Shown one piece after another: positions 13,701 through 28,700 of a stretch of 64,000 nucleotides of DNA (its first letter is position 1; each line of letters opens with the position of its first letter). A model generated the notes under the pieces. That model was given only the letters and a program-made list of their open reading frames with translations, did not search any database and was not told the DNA's origin. Where the stretch lies: positions 3,286,001 to 3,350,000 of the forward strand of contig OX387203.1 of assembly GCA_947561715.1 (NCBI GenBank). The letters run 5' to 3'. The stretch comes from Ascidia mentula. Taxonomy: Eukaryota; Chordata; Ascidiacea; Phlebobranchia; Ascidiidae. The translations under genes and the position numbers were made by a program.

Positions 13701-16700
13701 TACACTAAGCAACGCAAGGAGGCCATTGATAACTACCGTGGATTCCAAACCATGGACAGTAAGAACCACCCGGTAGTTCAACGTGGCATCAAGGCAGCGG
13801 AACTCATTTCGGAGGTACATAAGGAAATTCTACAACCTTATCTAAAGCTTCCCGAACATTTAAAACAGTTCAAACTTCGATCTGAATATTTTGTACTGAA
13901 AAAGGAATAGAAAAAATAAATAGGCTGCAATTTGCGAGTCCTGTAATCATTTACCACTCAATAGCTGCTTTACCTCAAGTGTGTATGAATGCAGCAAAAG
14001 TACAAGGAAGAATATATGGAAGATCGCAACATCATCTATTATCCTGTGCATTTGACTCCGGGTTATGAAGCAGCCGTCAAGGCTAGTCAATACATCAACG
14101 GGGTAAGCGCTAAATTACCTAAACCTTTTCAGTAAAATTAATATGTATTGGTTTCACAGCCCAGCTACCAAAAAGCGTATAAACGCGACCTGGGTGATTT
14201 TCGTTATGATGTCACAAAAACCGACGGCTACAAAACACAACAGGAGATGTCAAAGTTGGCTGACGTAAGTACATTGGATCTTACGCTTTATAAGTTAATA
14301 CTTCCTCAAAACGTTTTGTAATCAATAGTTTGCCATATCTTTTTCACAGTACCAAACAGTTGATGACGCCATAAAGACACTGCGCGAAAGTTGGTGTATT
14401 GCCACATTTGGCCAGTTTGGGCCCCGCATTTCATAAGACTGGCCCTGATTGGAGAGATTATCACTTTCACATTACTCATAATTTTGTGATTTCTCAGCAC
14501 GAATACAAGACCGATCCGTCCACACACAAGTTCACTCAATCGAATGACGGTCCAGATATGGACAGAGCTCGGAAAGTGAAGCCATTGGTGAGTTACTGGT
14601 TTTACAAGGATCAAGCCAAGAAGATGCTCGACAAATATCACATCGATGTCGCCGATCAACGCATCGTTCATGCTCTTCACAGTAATCAGGTACAAATTCT
14701 TTTTTTTTTGATTTAACAGAGCAGACTGAGCAGTTTGTTACAGACCATTTTACAGATCAAGTTCAAAATTTGTAGTTTCTATTTAAAAGATTCTTTTTAA
14801 CTGGTTCGTAACATCTTGGGGGGAACAGTTTAGTTGTGTTCCTGTAAAATCACTATCCGCTGTCGAAATTTGTATACGTTTTCCAACGCCTCCATTATTG
14901 TATTGTTTACAGTGTGTGTGCCTTGTTTGTAGCTCTATTCGGAAAACAAATATCGTCAGCAATTCGAGAAAGACAAAGGAAAGTCTCGAAACGAAAACCT
15001 CGACAGCTACCCTGGCTACAAACATGCCATCCAAGTGGGAAAAAACATCAGTCAGGTATAGCCGTTAACTTTATAAGGCCCTAATTAAATTCCCTTTTCC
15101 TCATATCCAGACTTTGACAGTCTTTTACCTTGTTTTCAGAACCAATACAGCAAGGAATCGAACGACCGAAAGAACGAATACACAATACCCGCTGATATGC
15201 CTTCCATTAAACACGCCAAAGCTGTGGATGAAATGATCAGTAATGTTAGTGTAACCGACCGAGATAATCTTTAGCAACCTATAGTTTTTGCTGATTAAAA
15301 AAACAATTGGGAAAACCACTCTTTAATTAACCTAACGTACAAATCACATACACTTATGGCCATTTATGGATATTGTGATAAGCCTTGTTTCTGCGCCATA
15401 GTCGCTAAGAATTAAGTGCAAACCAAAGAAGAAATTGCTTATTTACATCTTTTGACAGAACGAGTACACAAAATCACGCAAAGAAACTATCGACAACTTC
15501 AGGGGTTTTCAAACCATGGACAGCAAGCGCCACCCAGTGGTGCAGCGCGGAATAAAAGCTGCTGATCTGATATCCGAGGTATAGCAATTATTTTACCTTA
15601 TTCACGACTGTTATCCAACAGCAAGAAATAGTTTATTTTAATTTTCTAAGAAATGTGTCTTTGCAAAACCAAACCGACAGTAATGATGTTTGATTGTCTT
15701 TTTAGCGCAAATACAAGGCAGATTACATGGAAGAAAGAAACATAATCTACTATCCTGTTCATCTTACCGAGGGTTATGAGATTGCTGTCAAGTCGGGCAA
15801 ATATGCCAGTGACGTAAGCAGTGTGTTTTATACCGCATACCTATTTTATTTACTCGTTACATGAAGAATGATATCTTCACACAAGTGCTTATTTTAGCAT
15901 AGTTGCTCAATGACGTGACATGTGAAAACCTGAGTGCTCTTTTCTATACTTAGGCTGACTACAGAAAGTGGTACAACAAAAACGTTCGCGGCAGGGGGAA
16001 CTTCCCGGTTAACGTCACACCAGGTTACAAGCAATCACAGGAAGTTGCGCCATTCCAAAGCGACGTAAGTGTGTAATTATAAAATTGATCAAAGTCAATT
16101 ATGGCAAAATTCAATACGTTTTTTTTAACATGCAAATAGCGATTAAAACATTGAGGGATTTTTTGCAGGCTTTGTACAAGAAAGGTCTGGAGAAAAGCAT
16201 GACCGAGTTCACGCCTGTGGCGGATGCGAATGAAATGCAACACTTGAAGATCGTGCAGCCGTGGCTCAGTCAGGTAACAATTGACTTCTATCAACTGTTG
16301 TGAAGAATGCGGTTGTCACATGCCGGAAATTGATACTTTCAGAGCAAGTATAAAAAGAAAGCTAAAGAATTGATGGGCAAATATCATCTTGACGTCGAGG
16401 TCCCAGAAATTGCTCACGCTCTCTTTGTATCGAACATGCGTTCCCCGGTAAGTAATGTTATAATAACGTACAGCAAAAATTTGATTTATCATAAATTATG
16501 TTGCAAATGACAATGAATATCTGGAAACTAATTTGGTTCTATATTTTCTATATGTAGCACTGTTTTACACATATACTGTAAAATGTATTTTTTCTTTGAG
16601 GAGGTGAAACCCCAAAGATCACATTCATTGCAATATATTATTTTCCACTGTAGGCCGCGTACAAAAAGGCATATGAAAAAGAACTGAAAGGTTTGGGAGT

Positions 16701-19700
16701 AAAGGACTTGGAAAAATCACCTTACATTGAACAACCATTAAAAGCAACCAAGATTCTTAGTCAGGTAAGAGATAAAAAGTTTGTTACAAAGTAAAGTTTC
16801 CATGTAACAATCTCTTTTCAGAACGAGTATAAAAAGAAGGCCGCTGGAGACAAGCAACTTTACACGATGGGCATTGAAGCAAACGACATACAACAAGCTT
16901 TGATAGCCGATAAGCTCGCCAGTGATGTAAGTGTATACAAAAATATCATCTTTCCTGAATACCTCCTGAATTCAGATCATTTAACATTGAGTACAAAATT
17001 GAATTTCGTTTGGCCGCTAATGTCCGTCTTTTCGTTTCACCAAAAAAGGCCTAACAAAAGATTTCGTGCATGCCCTCGGTTCGAAAATGGATTTCTTTTT
17101 TCGTTCCTTACAAGCTTTTTGTGTTTTAGATTGAGTACAAAAAAGGTGGCCGCGAGGCAGTTGCTTCATGTCAATCTTATTCCAAGCTCTCGTGTGACGA
17201 CATACCCCGTTATAAGAAGTTGAGAGATGCTGCAGCCAATAACAGCGATGTACGCAAAAAATGTTGCATTTATTTTTTTTATCGTGGGCTTCGTGTTTTA
17301 ACCAAGGTTATTTAAAACAATTAACAAGGTCAAGTACAAGGAGGAATACAATGATATGAAGAAATACATCTATTTTCCCTATCACATTACACCAGAGTAC
17401 GAGAGCAAATCTGATTCCAGCAAGATCCTGAGTGCGGTAAGTCGTTGCCATTACAAACTTTGGTGGTTTCTCATTAGTTTCTTTCTATACTTAAAGAAGG
17501 GTCTGTCCTGGTATTTTACATTTAACACACAAGGAAACACTTTGTCTCGGCGCACTGAATTAAATCACCCTTGTGCTGGCATCATCGGCGTCTACGCAAA
17601 AAATTCGCGGACACTATTTTACCTTTATATTTCACAGCCTTTCTACACCAAAACTGGTAGAGACAACATGAGCAAACAAAACTTCAAATACCATGAAATA
17701 CCAGGTTATCTGATGAACAAAGAACTACAAGAGCTCATGAGCGTGGTAAGCTCCGTTTATCCAAGGTGTTTTGTTCTCAAGTTCTAAACAGCGTACCTTA
17801 TAGCTCAATGAATACGATAAAACCGTGATAAGATTACATTTGAAGTTGTTGCTTTAGCACAAACTCCAAAAGGAAAAAGAGGAAATGCAAGCACGCGGTT
17901 ACCACATGTCCCCTCATGACTTCCACAATGAACACGTGAAGGAAGTGCAGAAACGCATCAGCAACGTAAGCAAACTGTTATGAAGTGGATTGGAACTTTG
18001 ATTTTGCTTTTAAACCAATTTTGAAACTAAGGTTTTATTGCTAATTACGTTGTATTACCTTTATAGAACTTGTACAAAGCGGCTGCTCTACAAGTCATGG
18101 ACAAATACAACATCACAGCGGATTTGCCAGAAATCAAGCAAGCTTTACAAACCAGCAAGCTCGTCAGCAACGTAAGCAAGGATGATAAACTTTAAACATT
18201 TTTATCATTGCTCATTGTCGTGTATTTCCCGCAGAAAATTTACAAAGAAGAATATCTCAATGAGAAGGGAAGTGGAATGAAATATTCGCCGGACATTCCC
18301 GCATTCAAACTTGCAAGGGATGTGAAAACGTTGGCCAGCGATGTAAGTTAAGATTCCACACTGTAAACAAACTCTCCACTTACTCTTCAACACAACACAA
18401 TTCCAAATGCGTATTTTGCAGTTTGAGAGAGATTTCCTCAGTAAATTCAAAATTTTGCCATTAGTGTCGGTGCCCTATTTGTATGTTTTCGCGTGTGTTC
18501 TACAGAAACTATACAAAGATGATGCAAACCAAGCTCTTCACCAATACTCAGAAGTGGAGGATACTCACGTGACTCATGCAAAGGCAGTATCTCTGCAACA
18601 AAGTGACGTACGTACCTTTTCATTTATCGCCCATTTAGGTCTTGGGTAATAAGAAAAATACTTAAATTATGATCTATTTCGTTTCACTTATCTGGTAATT
18701 TACTATCAACTTATGTGCTTGTATGCTTTTAAGTTAATTTGGATTTTCTTTGGTAGGTCGAGTATAAGCGCCCTGGCAAAGAAGAGTCCCTCAAGTATAA
18801 AGGCTACCAACATCTAAAAGCGTCTGAGCAGCGTGATATTGCACACGCCCGCAAGGTCAACGATCTGTTTTCGCCCGCTAAGTACAGAGAGGAATACAAC
18901 GAGATCCGCAACATCATCTACTTCCCTGTTCACCTTACGCACGGGTAAGATAACCATACTTGCGCTATTTATGATAAGGATTTGACGAACGAAATGTAAA
19001 CACCGATAAGATATGACAGGTCGATAGAGTATGAACTTTCTGTTGCTCACTGGTCATTGCTGGCTCGTTTGCTCACTAGTGGTCTTCTGCACGACCAGTA
19101 AAGATTGAATTAATTTAAAACGTTTCGGTTAGTCTCCTGATCGGTTCGGCATCGGAACTGAAACATTTAAAAATATGACCCAATGTTTCATTAAGGGGAA
19201 GAGAATCTATATTTTGTTTTCAATTACTACCTTAAATAGAAGAAAGTAATCTCATGCCACAATAAAACATAGTGTTGAAAAGATGAGTTTACACTGTTTA
19301 TCATCCTGGTGTGTAACGGATACTTACACCAAATTAAATTCTGAAAATGGACACATTGGTGTTTTCTATACATAGTGTGTTTCAACAGAAAAACCATTAT
19401 ATCTTACATTTGCCTAAAAAACTTAAGAGTCTGTGTGTATTGGCGCAACTGTTGTTAAAGTATTGCATGATTTGCAGATATGAGTCCGCCATTACAGCGA
19501 GCAAACATGCCTCCCCATTTAACTACAAGAAAAACTGGATGAAGAACCGCTACAGGAACAACTTTAAAGTCCATGAAACCGAAGGTTATCAACTCGACAG
19601 AGAAATTCAAAAGAAAATCAGTGACGTAAGATAGTTAATTTTGTTGAAATAGAAACTAGGCTTGACAGACCAATGCAAATGATATGATCTCATCATGCTT

Positions 19701-22700
19701 GCTTTCCTTTGAAGATCGGGTACAAAGCGGAATACCGCAGAAACCTTGGAAAATGTCCGTATGTTACTGAAACTATGGAACGAGCTCATCAAAGGGACAT
19801 GAAGCATCTGAACAGCGATGTAAGCATGGCGTTAAATTGCGGTCTTTGTGCAAAAAATGTAATGGATATGTTTTTGTAGAAACTCTACCGCCAGAGTGCG
19901 CACGAGATCATGGACAAGTATAATTTGATCACTGATGAACCGCGTATGGTAAACGCAGTGGAAACCATGAAGTTGTTCAGCGACGTAAGTATATTTCTCC
20001 ATAAGCAAGTTGTGTTGTTACGCTGTAGTCTGTGTGATGTTATCCCAGTTAATTCCTGGAATCACCCGGTTTGTAAAGTATGCAAAATTCGAATCTGCAG
20101 AAAAAGTACAAGCAAAAGTACGAAGAAGAGAAGGGCAAAGGTGTTGCGAACCTGCTGGAGACGCCGCAGATGAAGCAAGCTTTAGTGTCAAACAAACTAA
20201 CAAGCGAGGTAACTCTTCTTCTTCAACAAAACAAAAGTGCTTACCTGGTGATTTTATGTTAAATCGCCTTTATTTTTGTTCAGTGGCCGTACAAAGAAGC
20301 TGCTAAGAAAGATTTACCCAAAGTCCATATTCCCGAAGATGCGACTAACATTAAACACGCCCAGGAGACTGGAAAGCTTGTCAGCGAGGTAAAACTTCTA
20401 CAACTGCAATCCATTTTTTATGACACAATCTGTGTATGTTTATTTATAGGGAGTATGAACTTGCATACTAGATAATTTAAACTAACTTCTCTTGATTAGG
20501 CACTCTTTTGCAAAAGACTGACTTTTGTATTACAAAAAGTACACTAGCCTCAGGCTGGTCTTTTGCAAAAGAGTGCCTAATCAAGAGAATTTAGTTCGTA
20601 TGCATAAAAAGACTGATACGGCACGTTTAATAATTACATAATATAAGTAATCACCAAAGATGACATAGCAATAAATAAGTATGGAAGTGATACGGTGTGT
20701 CTTTTTAAACCTGAAAAATGTTTAGATTGCCTACAAGAAAGACGCCAAAGAGAATGAACTCCAAGGCTACAAGAAAATCAGCATGAAAGACAATTACACT
20801 CTTAACCGTCTTGACAAAATCAAAGACCTCCCATCTGAGGTTCAGCTTTTCGCATGCAGAATGAACGAACTTCTGCTTTCAAAAACTTTGTGTTTGTGTG
20901 GTGTGTCATATGCAAACTGATATTCATACTATGTTTTTTTATATCTGGGTTGTTTAAGTTTGAATGTGCATTTCGTTTATCGCAACCTACGCTAGCGACC
21001 ATTCTGTTCTACATACGATAGTGCGCTGGATCATTTTGCACGCGTTTTCAAAAATCCATGCATGGATATTAATTGTCACATCTTTTTACTGTTTGTCAGT
21101 TTTCTGCTTCAGTTTGTGCGTCATACCTGAATGCTTTTGATATTCGCGTGGTTTGTGGTGTGATTTTTTCCTAACTTTTCGTGCTTCTATTTGCTCTTTT
21201 CTATACTTCTCTTATATTGTAACTAGTTAAAATGCAGACTAATAACCGAGAAATAGTCTTTTAACAATAGCATTTATAAATATTTCTAAAGGTTCACTAC
21301 AAGAGGGACTTCTACGAACAAAAGGGTCAGTCCATCCCTGTGGTGGACACTCCTGAAAATGTGAGATTACAAAAACAACAAAAGTTCCAGAGTGACGTAA
21401 GTATAACACGTATTCTTACACGTTTAATAGTGCTACGTATTGTCCTTTGTACTTTTATATGGCGTCCAATACCCTGTCGACGTTCTTGTGTATTTCTGTA
21501 CTTCCGTGCATATCGATAACGCGTTTCACAAAATGTTAGAGCAATTATAAGAAAGATCTGGAGAAGTTTGTCAAAGGCCACGGCCTTACGACAGACAAAA
21601 CACCGCAACTTCTCCATGCCAAAGATATGGTGTCTCTCCTTAGCGAGGTTCGTTGCAACGCCATGGTGTGGTTTTCTTTTCTCTTTTTCACTTTTGCAAG
21701 TTTTGAAGTTTTCTCTTTCAATTTGAAGCATTGTTTTCTCTTCCGTTTTCAAATTTGCTCATTTTTCGTACAACAAGGAATGCTTTTGTATGCGGTGATA
21801 TGTTCTTCTGAACACAGTTTACAATTATGTTTTTGATTGCCCTTTGAGTTTCCATTTTTGTATGAAAATTCGGTTTGCTGTGTATTAGTTCATGCATGAC
21901 GGTATGCACTTCATCCCGAATGGCGTGACTCAATACATCAAAGCTTGGAGGTTGGTAAAGTTTACACTTATATGTATGTAGTAGTTCTTTTTTGTGACTA
22001 TACTTATCCATATAAACGTAAAGGGTGGCTTTTACAGAACAAATATAAAGAGGGTACGAAAGATCAACACGAATGGAAGAGCGGTGAAGCCATTAACACA
22101 CCCACTGCTGTCAAAGCGAAGGAAACCAATGAACTGACAAGTGACGTGAGTAGCAATGCTTTCGTGGAATTTGTGTAGCATTTCCTTAACATCAATATTA
22201 TCTGTTGAACTTTTAGTACAAGTACAGAAAAGAGTATGAGAAGGAGAAAGGCCAAGGTTGCAACGTCATCACTCCCGCAATATCGCATGCGCAGGATGTT
22301 GGGAAGGTAGATGTCAAAAAAGCTTCTTTTATCAGTGCTACGCTTTGTCCTTTGCATTCTTATACGGCGTTTGATACCTAAATTGAAACTCTAATTGAAA
22401 TTAAAAATTAACAATGTTTTTTCGTCAGATGGTCAGCGAAAATACATACAAAGAAAAACACAGGGAGGATTCGACTGTTCCTCCTGCTTTCACTGTTCTC
22501 CCGTCCACAATGCAGACGCAACATGTGCAGAAAGTCGGCTCGAAAATGAGCGACGTTAGTTTTTCATACATTTATTTGTAGCATGATTAATCATAGGTTT
22601 GTCGTGAACAACATTTTACATAAAAAATCTTGTCAATACAATCGACACGGATACTATGGCAAGTTAGGACGAGAACGTAGAAAACATGTTTTTAAGACTT

Positions 22701-25700
22701 CGTTGCCAGACTAATATCTTTCATTCGTACTGCAGCTTAAATACAAAGAAGAACATATGAAGGAAGACATTGGATGTCCAAGCGAACTCAAGGATTCTGT
22801 CATGATACAGCAGAACATTAAAACCACTGAACTTCAAAGCAACGTAAATTTTGCAAAAAAGACTTTTTTTCCTGTACTAGCATCCACTTATACGTATGTT
22901 TTCTATACCCAGATCGAGTACAAAAAGCAAGCTGAAGCCGACAGAGAAATAATCAAGGGTTATTTCAAATGCCTCAACGAGACCCCACAAGCCCAGCATG
23001 CACAGAAAGTTAGTTTTTTTTTTCACCTAAACCACAAGCACTGCTAAATTCGTTTCAAATTTTCCAGGTTCGAGATATTTTGAGCAACATCAAGTATAAG
23101 GAAGCTTACGAAAACGAGAAGGGCATTTTCTTCTACCCATATTTCCTGACACCTCAATATGAGACCCAGGTTAAATCCGGAAAACTACAGAGTCAGGTAG
23201 AGTATTGTGTTGACGCTGACAATGTTGTTGCTGATGTCTTACGCTGCTACCTTTTGCCTGTAGTTCCATTACACAAAGAAAGCTGATAAGGAGCGTCACA
23301 ACTTCCACCTGACCACCGACCAACCCAACTTTAAGCAAGCCAAAGTTGCCACCGAATTGTCGTCTGATGTAAGTATTATAACTTGTTCAAGCTTTGGCAT
23401 GCTGCTGCTAAACTCGTTGATTTTTTTTGTACAGTTGAAATACCGACAACCACACCAGGGCAAAGGTGCTAAATTCCGGGATGTTAAAGATGTTCCTTCC
23501 ATTCTGCACTCAAAGAAAATGCAGGATCTCTTCAGCGCCACTCGATACCGAAGCAACTATGAACAAATTAAAGACCGTTACCATTTGGACGTCACTACTC
23601 CTCAAATCGAGACTGCAAAGAAAGCTGGACTGCTTCTTAGTGACGTAAATGATAGTGCATAGTGCTGTAGTAAAAACCTAGTGCAATTTTGCGTGCACAA
23701 AACTTCTTGTTACCCTAACATTAGTGTTCAGCGACTTAAACAATTTCAGGCATTATAACTTTGTGTCGAATCTGTTCACTTCTTCGCAGGCTGTTTACAA
23801 GGAAGAATTTAACAAAGAAAAGAGTCTAGGCTTTCGCACTTACAAAGACTCGCTGGAAATGAAGCATCTACGAAAGTTGCCCGACCAGCAAAGTGACGTA
23901 AGTTGTTGAAACGACAAAACTTATTTCCAGGTATACACTCTACTTTAAACCCGATTGGTGTTTTTTTAGACCAAATACAAACAGGACTTGATTCTGTCCC
24001 GAGGAAAGGTGATCCAGGTTGATGACACCCCGTGGCTTGCCAATAGCAAACGTGCGCAGAGGTTTATCAGTCAGGTGAGAGGAGAGTTTGGTAATTGGCA
24101 AATTCTGGTCAAACAAGAAGCAAAATATATGTTACACAGATCAAGTATGGCAAAGAAAGCGGTCGAAAATTGAAGTGCAAATACCAGCCGGACAAAATTA
24201 ATAAACACGTGAAGGGAGTTACAGACAGTATCAGCGACATCAGGTAACTTATCATAGTTTCTGAAGATTTTACTCTTGTTTTACGCACATCGCAGTACAT
24301 TTTCATTGAATAAAAATCCTTAGGTGTCGACAGTTTGTTAAATTATTAAAAAATGACAACTTTTTAACCTGAAACTTTTGCAATTATTAAAAATTGAATT
24401 TTCCTGTGTACACCAACTTGTCTGATTTTGTTTCAGATACCACGACGATTACGAAACCTTCTTCAAAGGCAACTTGATCCCACTTCCTGAAACTCCGGAG
24501 ACAAAGAATGTTCTTAAAAACTCCAAGCTTCTTAGTCAGGTGAAATACCCTGCAGACCTCCATTGTCCTAAAAACTATTTTTTATAATTTAAAGGCCGAC
24601 AAACTTATTCGTAAAGCTGGAATTGTTTTTCTTTCTTCCAGTTACCATTATTATTAGTTTATTACAATTTTCAATTAAAATATTAGTTGAAAATTATCAT
24701 CGACTGAAAGCAGTGAATTGTTTTTTTTTAAAGAAGCCGTCATTTTACGACCACCACAGTGTTTTTGCAACCATTTTTATACGATTTAGACCGAATATCA
24801 GCAAAAAGCGAAGGAAGGTTTGAAACACTACCTGATTATTCCCGACGATCCCGAATACAAAAGACTGCGTGAAGCCGCAAACTACCACAGTGATATTGTG
24901 TACAAGGATGAGGCCAACAAGCAGAAATCCAAGTACACAACCGTACCTGATACCCCGGTTATCCTCAAAGCAAAAGAGTCACAAGTCTTACAAAGCGACG
25001 TAAGTATCTGAGCTTAATATCGCTAATCGGTTTCACGTTTGCATTCTAGATAATAGCTATTGATATATTTCTAGTCAACTTGTCAGATAAATTTAATTAA
25101 AATGTTAATATCACCATAAAATTACCAAAAGCATCCTACTACTAAACCTTTACTCTACTAAAACACTTTTGATTTAACTTGGCAGCTTTTAACTAGACGC
25201 TATATAGCGTAAAATCAACATAGCAAATAATCCTTCATTTGTGTGTGGTAGATTGCATACAAAGGGGAAGCTAAGAAAAAGTTGGCCACGGAGTATCAGC
25301 TGCCAGAACAGGGCACTGCAACCATGCAACAACAACGCTACGCTAGTACCCTTGCCAGCGATAAGCAATACAAAGATAAAGGTGCTTGCTGTTGTAAACA
25401 TGTCTTTGGACATTAGAACACTAATAATTATCACGGAGCGTTGGTAAATAGGTGAAGCTGTAAAGCATGACCCGACAGCCTTCAAGAATCTGAAAGAGAC
25501 GCGAGAGACGAAACACGCGAAGGATGTCATTAAGCCACTCAATGAGGTAAGAATTATTTACAGTAATACACTTTTTTCCTATCATTATCGGTAAATAGTT
25601 GAGGCCAATTGGTACACGTGGTGATTTATACGTGACTTTCCAGATTAAATACAAGGAAAAGGCAAAGAAAGGCCTTTCAAAAATTCACCCAACTGCTGAG

Positions 25701-28700
25701 GACCCGTGGACAAAGAAGGCAATGGAAACCAACGATAACATCAGTGATGTGAGTTTGGTTGTTCTTTGGTTGGTAAGTGGGTAGCAATAGCTTTTGACCA
25801 AATTTCTCTAGATTAAATACAAAGCAAAAGACAAGGACCTTGCCCACAACTACAAACTAAAAGAATCAGACAACTTTATAAAGCATGCTCTAAAGGTAAG
25901 TAAACTGTCCGGTTACTGAGTATGTCCTTTAAGCTGTTATTATTACATATGTAACTGTCTTTAGGTGCGAAACAACATAAGTGATGTGAAGTACAAAGAG
26001 GACTATTTGGATAGCGTCGGACTTTGTTGGTGCTTGCCGGACGAGAGGGTTTTCCAGCACGCAAGAAAAGTTGCCGACCTTTCCAGTGACGTAAGTCGAC
26101 CATGAACCTATGAATTAAGTCCTGTGACCTATTTTCCAGGTAAACTAGAATTTGAAAAACAGTAAGGAACTAAGGTGCAAAAAACTTGGAGTTAATTAGT
26201 TTAAATAAAAAAGCCAAAGCTAACATAAAATTTCTTACTTTAGTATAAATTTCTTACTTTATTTGAAACGTCTGATTTTGGCTTTTCTATTCAAAGTAAC
26301 AATCTACCAGTTTAATGATGGTTGGTCTGTTTATTTAACCACTGCTATTTTCCACACGCAGAACAAATACAAACTCGAAGCAAAGAAGCTAAAGGGAAAA
26401 TATCACATTACCACCGACACTCCAGAATTTGAACGTCTCAAAAAGGTTCAAGATGGCATTAGTCAGGTAAATACAGCGCTAAATATTCGTCCTACCTCCA
26501 GCAGCACATAAGCCGTTTGACTTTGCAGAACAAATACAAAGATGGTGTAAAGGATTTTACGATTCTGGAAAGCACTCCAGATATTAAACATGCCACCGAT
26601 GTATCGTCACTCGTCAGTAAGAACAAATACAAGGAAGCCTTTGAGAAGAGCAAGGGTACCTACACAGTGACTAAAAAGGACAACGCCATTGAACACGCCG
26701 TGCAAGTCAACGATATGATTAGTCAGGTAAGTCAAACCCCCTTGGCACCCTTATTGCCATCGTGTATTCACGTGGGCTCTCTTGTTAATTTGCCAATTCA
26801 AATCATCATTAATTACATTAAAATTATTCTTTTGTTGTCACAGAACAATTACAAGAAAAAGGCCAAAGACATGCAGAAGAAGGGTTACACGGTTTTGGCA
26901 AAAAGACGTGACACTGATCACCAACAAAAAGTGCAACGCAACATCAGCAACGTACGATTGGCGAGACGCTTGTTTTCTGAGTGGATTTTTTCTTTTCATT
27001 CAATCGAAGCATGCTTCATTTTGACATTCACGGAACAATTTTGTTTTAGTCAAAAAACTTTTTTTTGTCTAGATGTGTTTTCATTGTGTTTAGTGTTGTG
27101 ATATTTTGCTTTAATTTTTGTATGGCGTCGTTGGTGTTGTCCATTTTGTTGTGTTCTTTCTATCTTTTGTCCATCATTTTGCATCACCAAATCATCTCGT
27201 TTGCTGTGGATATTGCAATGTGGAACAGCACGTTATTGTTCCACGGGCCAGCACTGCCTCATAGATAGCTGTTACCGATTTTATTCGATATCTTACAGGT
27301 GGAATACCGCAAGGAGGCCCGTGAAAACGTGGACAAAGATTTTACGGTTATCGACAAACGTCCTGATGTGGAGCATGCCATGTCCACTGCCAAAATGCAA
27401 AGCACTGTAAGTAAATTTAAAAGTTATTTGTCATTTAATTACATTGAAGTTCTGAGGGAATAGACAGTGAGACAGCATCGTTATTTTTCAGATCCACTAC
27501 AAGCAAAAGACGGAAGGCAAGGATATTGAAATGTTGAAAACACCGGGAATGAAACATGCTCTTGGCGCCAACAAACTACAAAGTGATGTATGTCCATCAA
27601 ATTCGAGTGGCTGAACATTTTAAATCTTGATAAACTGTTGTCTCTTTAAAAACAAAAAAAATAGCATATTGTTTAAACACAAATTTGGACACTGCCGTTT
27701 TATTGGTTTGATTTTGTGACATATTAGTTTGTGTGTTCAATTGTAAGAGTTTTCAAACCAGTGTATGACAATCTTGTTTTATGCTAAGACCACTGTCTAC
27801 TAGGAATCAATTTGTTTTATAGCTGGAATATCGCAAAGAATTTGACAAGGAAATCAAAGGCAAGGGTTGGAATTTTATCAAAGACACTCCAGCTCAAAAA
27901 CACGCGGAGGAAATTGGAAAAGTACAAAGTCAGGTAGGGTTCAGATGCTTGGTTTGTATAAAATTCCATTGCATTTGCTAGTCATAAACAGTAGACGAAA
28001 TAGCTACCGTATTTCCTTGTGCTAAAGTTCCATTTGAAACAAATTTCCTTGGTAATAAAAGTACTAAAAGCACTATTGCTTCTCATCGGCGATAACCAAA
28101 TCTTTTAAAATTAAAAATCCTTTTAGTTTAAATACACGAAGAACCATCGCGACAACATTGGCAAAGGATACACATCCATAACTGACCGTCCAGATATCGT
28201 ACATGCAACTTCATGTAAAGACGTAGTTAGCGACGTAAGTGTGTTTTATTCTATAAAAATGTATGTCGGAGTGCATAACGATTGGCGTGTTGTTTAGTAT
28301 GAATACAAGCGCCGCCACCGTGATATGACTGGAAAGGGATACACATTTACTCCTGATAATCCGTCTCAAATGCACGCAGAAGAAGCGAGTGAATTTCAGA
28401 GTGAGGTTGGTACATGGAAACCTGGACTGGACAAAGGCTGCATTTTGTGGTTTTTGTCTATTTAACCCACGTAATTAATCTATAAGTCCCATAGAAGTTT
28501 AAAACTGATGGACCTATACGAAAAGGATGATAAATTGTGACAATTTTGTAGAAAGATCGTTCTAAAGACCAAGGTGCTATTGCCCATCAAATTATACTGC
28601 AACCGGATGCGATATGTGACATCAGTTGTGATTCTCTGTGTGATTGCCACCTTTCACATATGTGTCTGACTGGAACCTTTTTTTACAGTGCCCTCTCATT

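Noticed and set aside
14350-14497. Open sequence after an acceptor at 14349 within a nebulin intron
   Set aside because: It carries no nebulin repeat pattern, and the flanking exons join in frame without it.
19118-19180. Imperfect palindrome with CTGA and GAAAC in a nebulin intron
   Set aside because: The CTGATGA box is not intact and the stems are weak; not enough for a ribozyme call.
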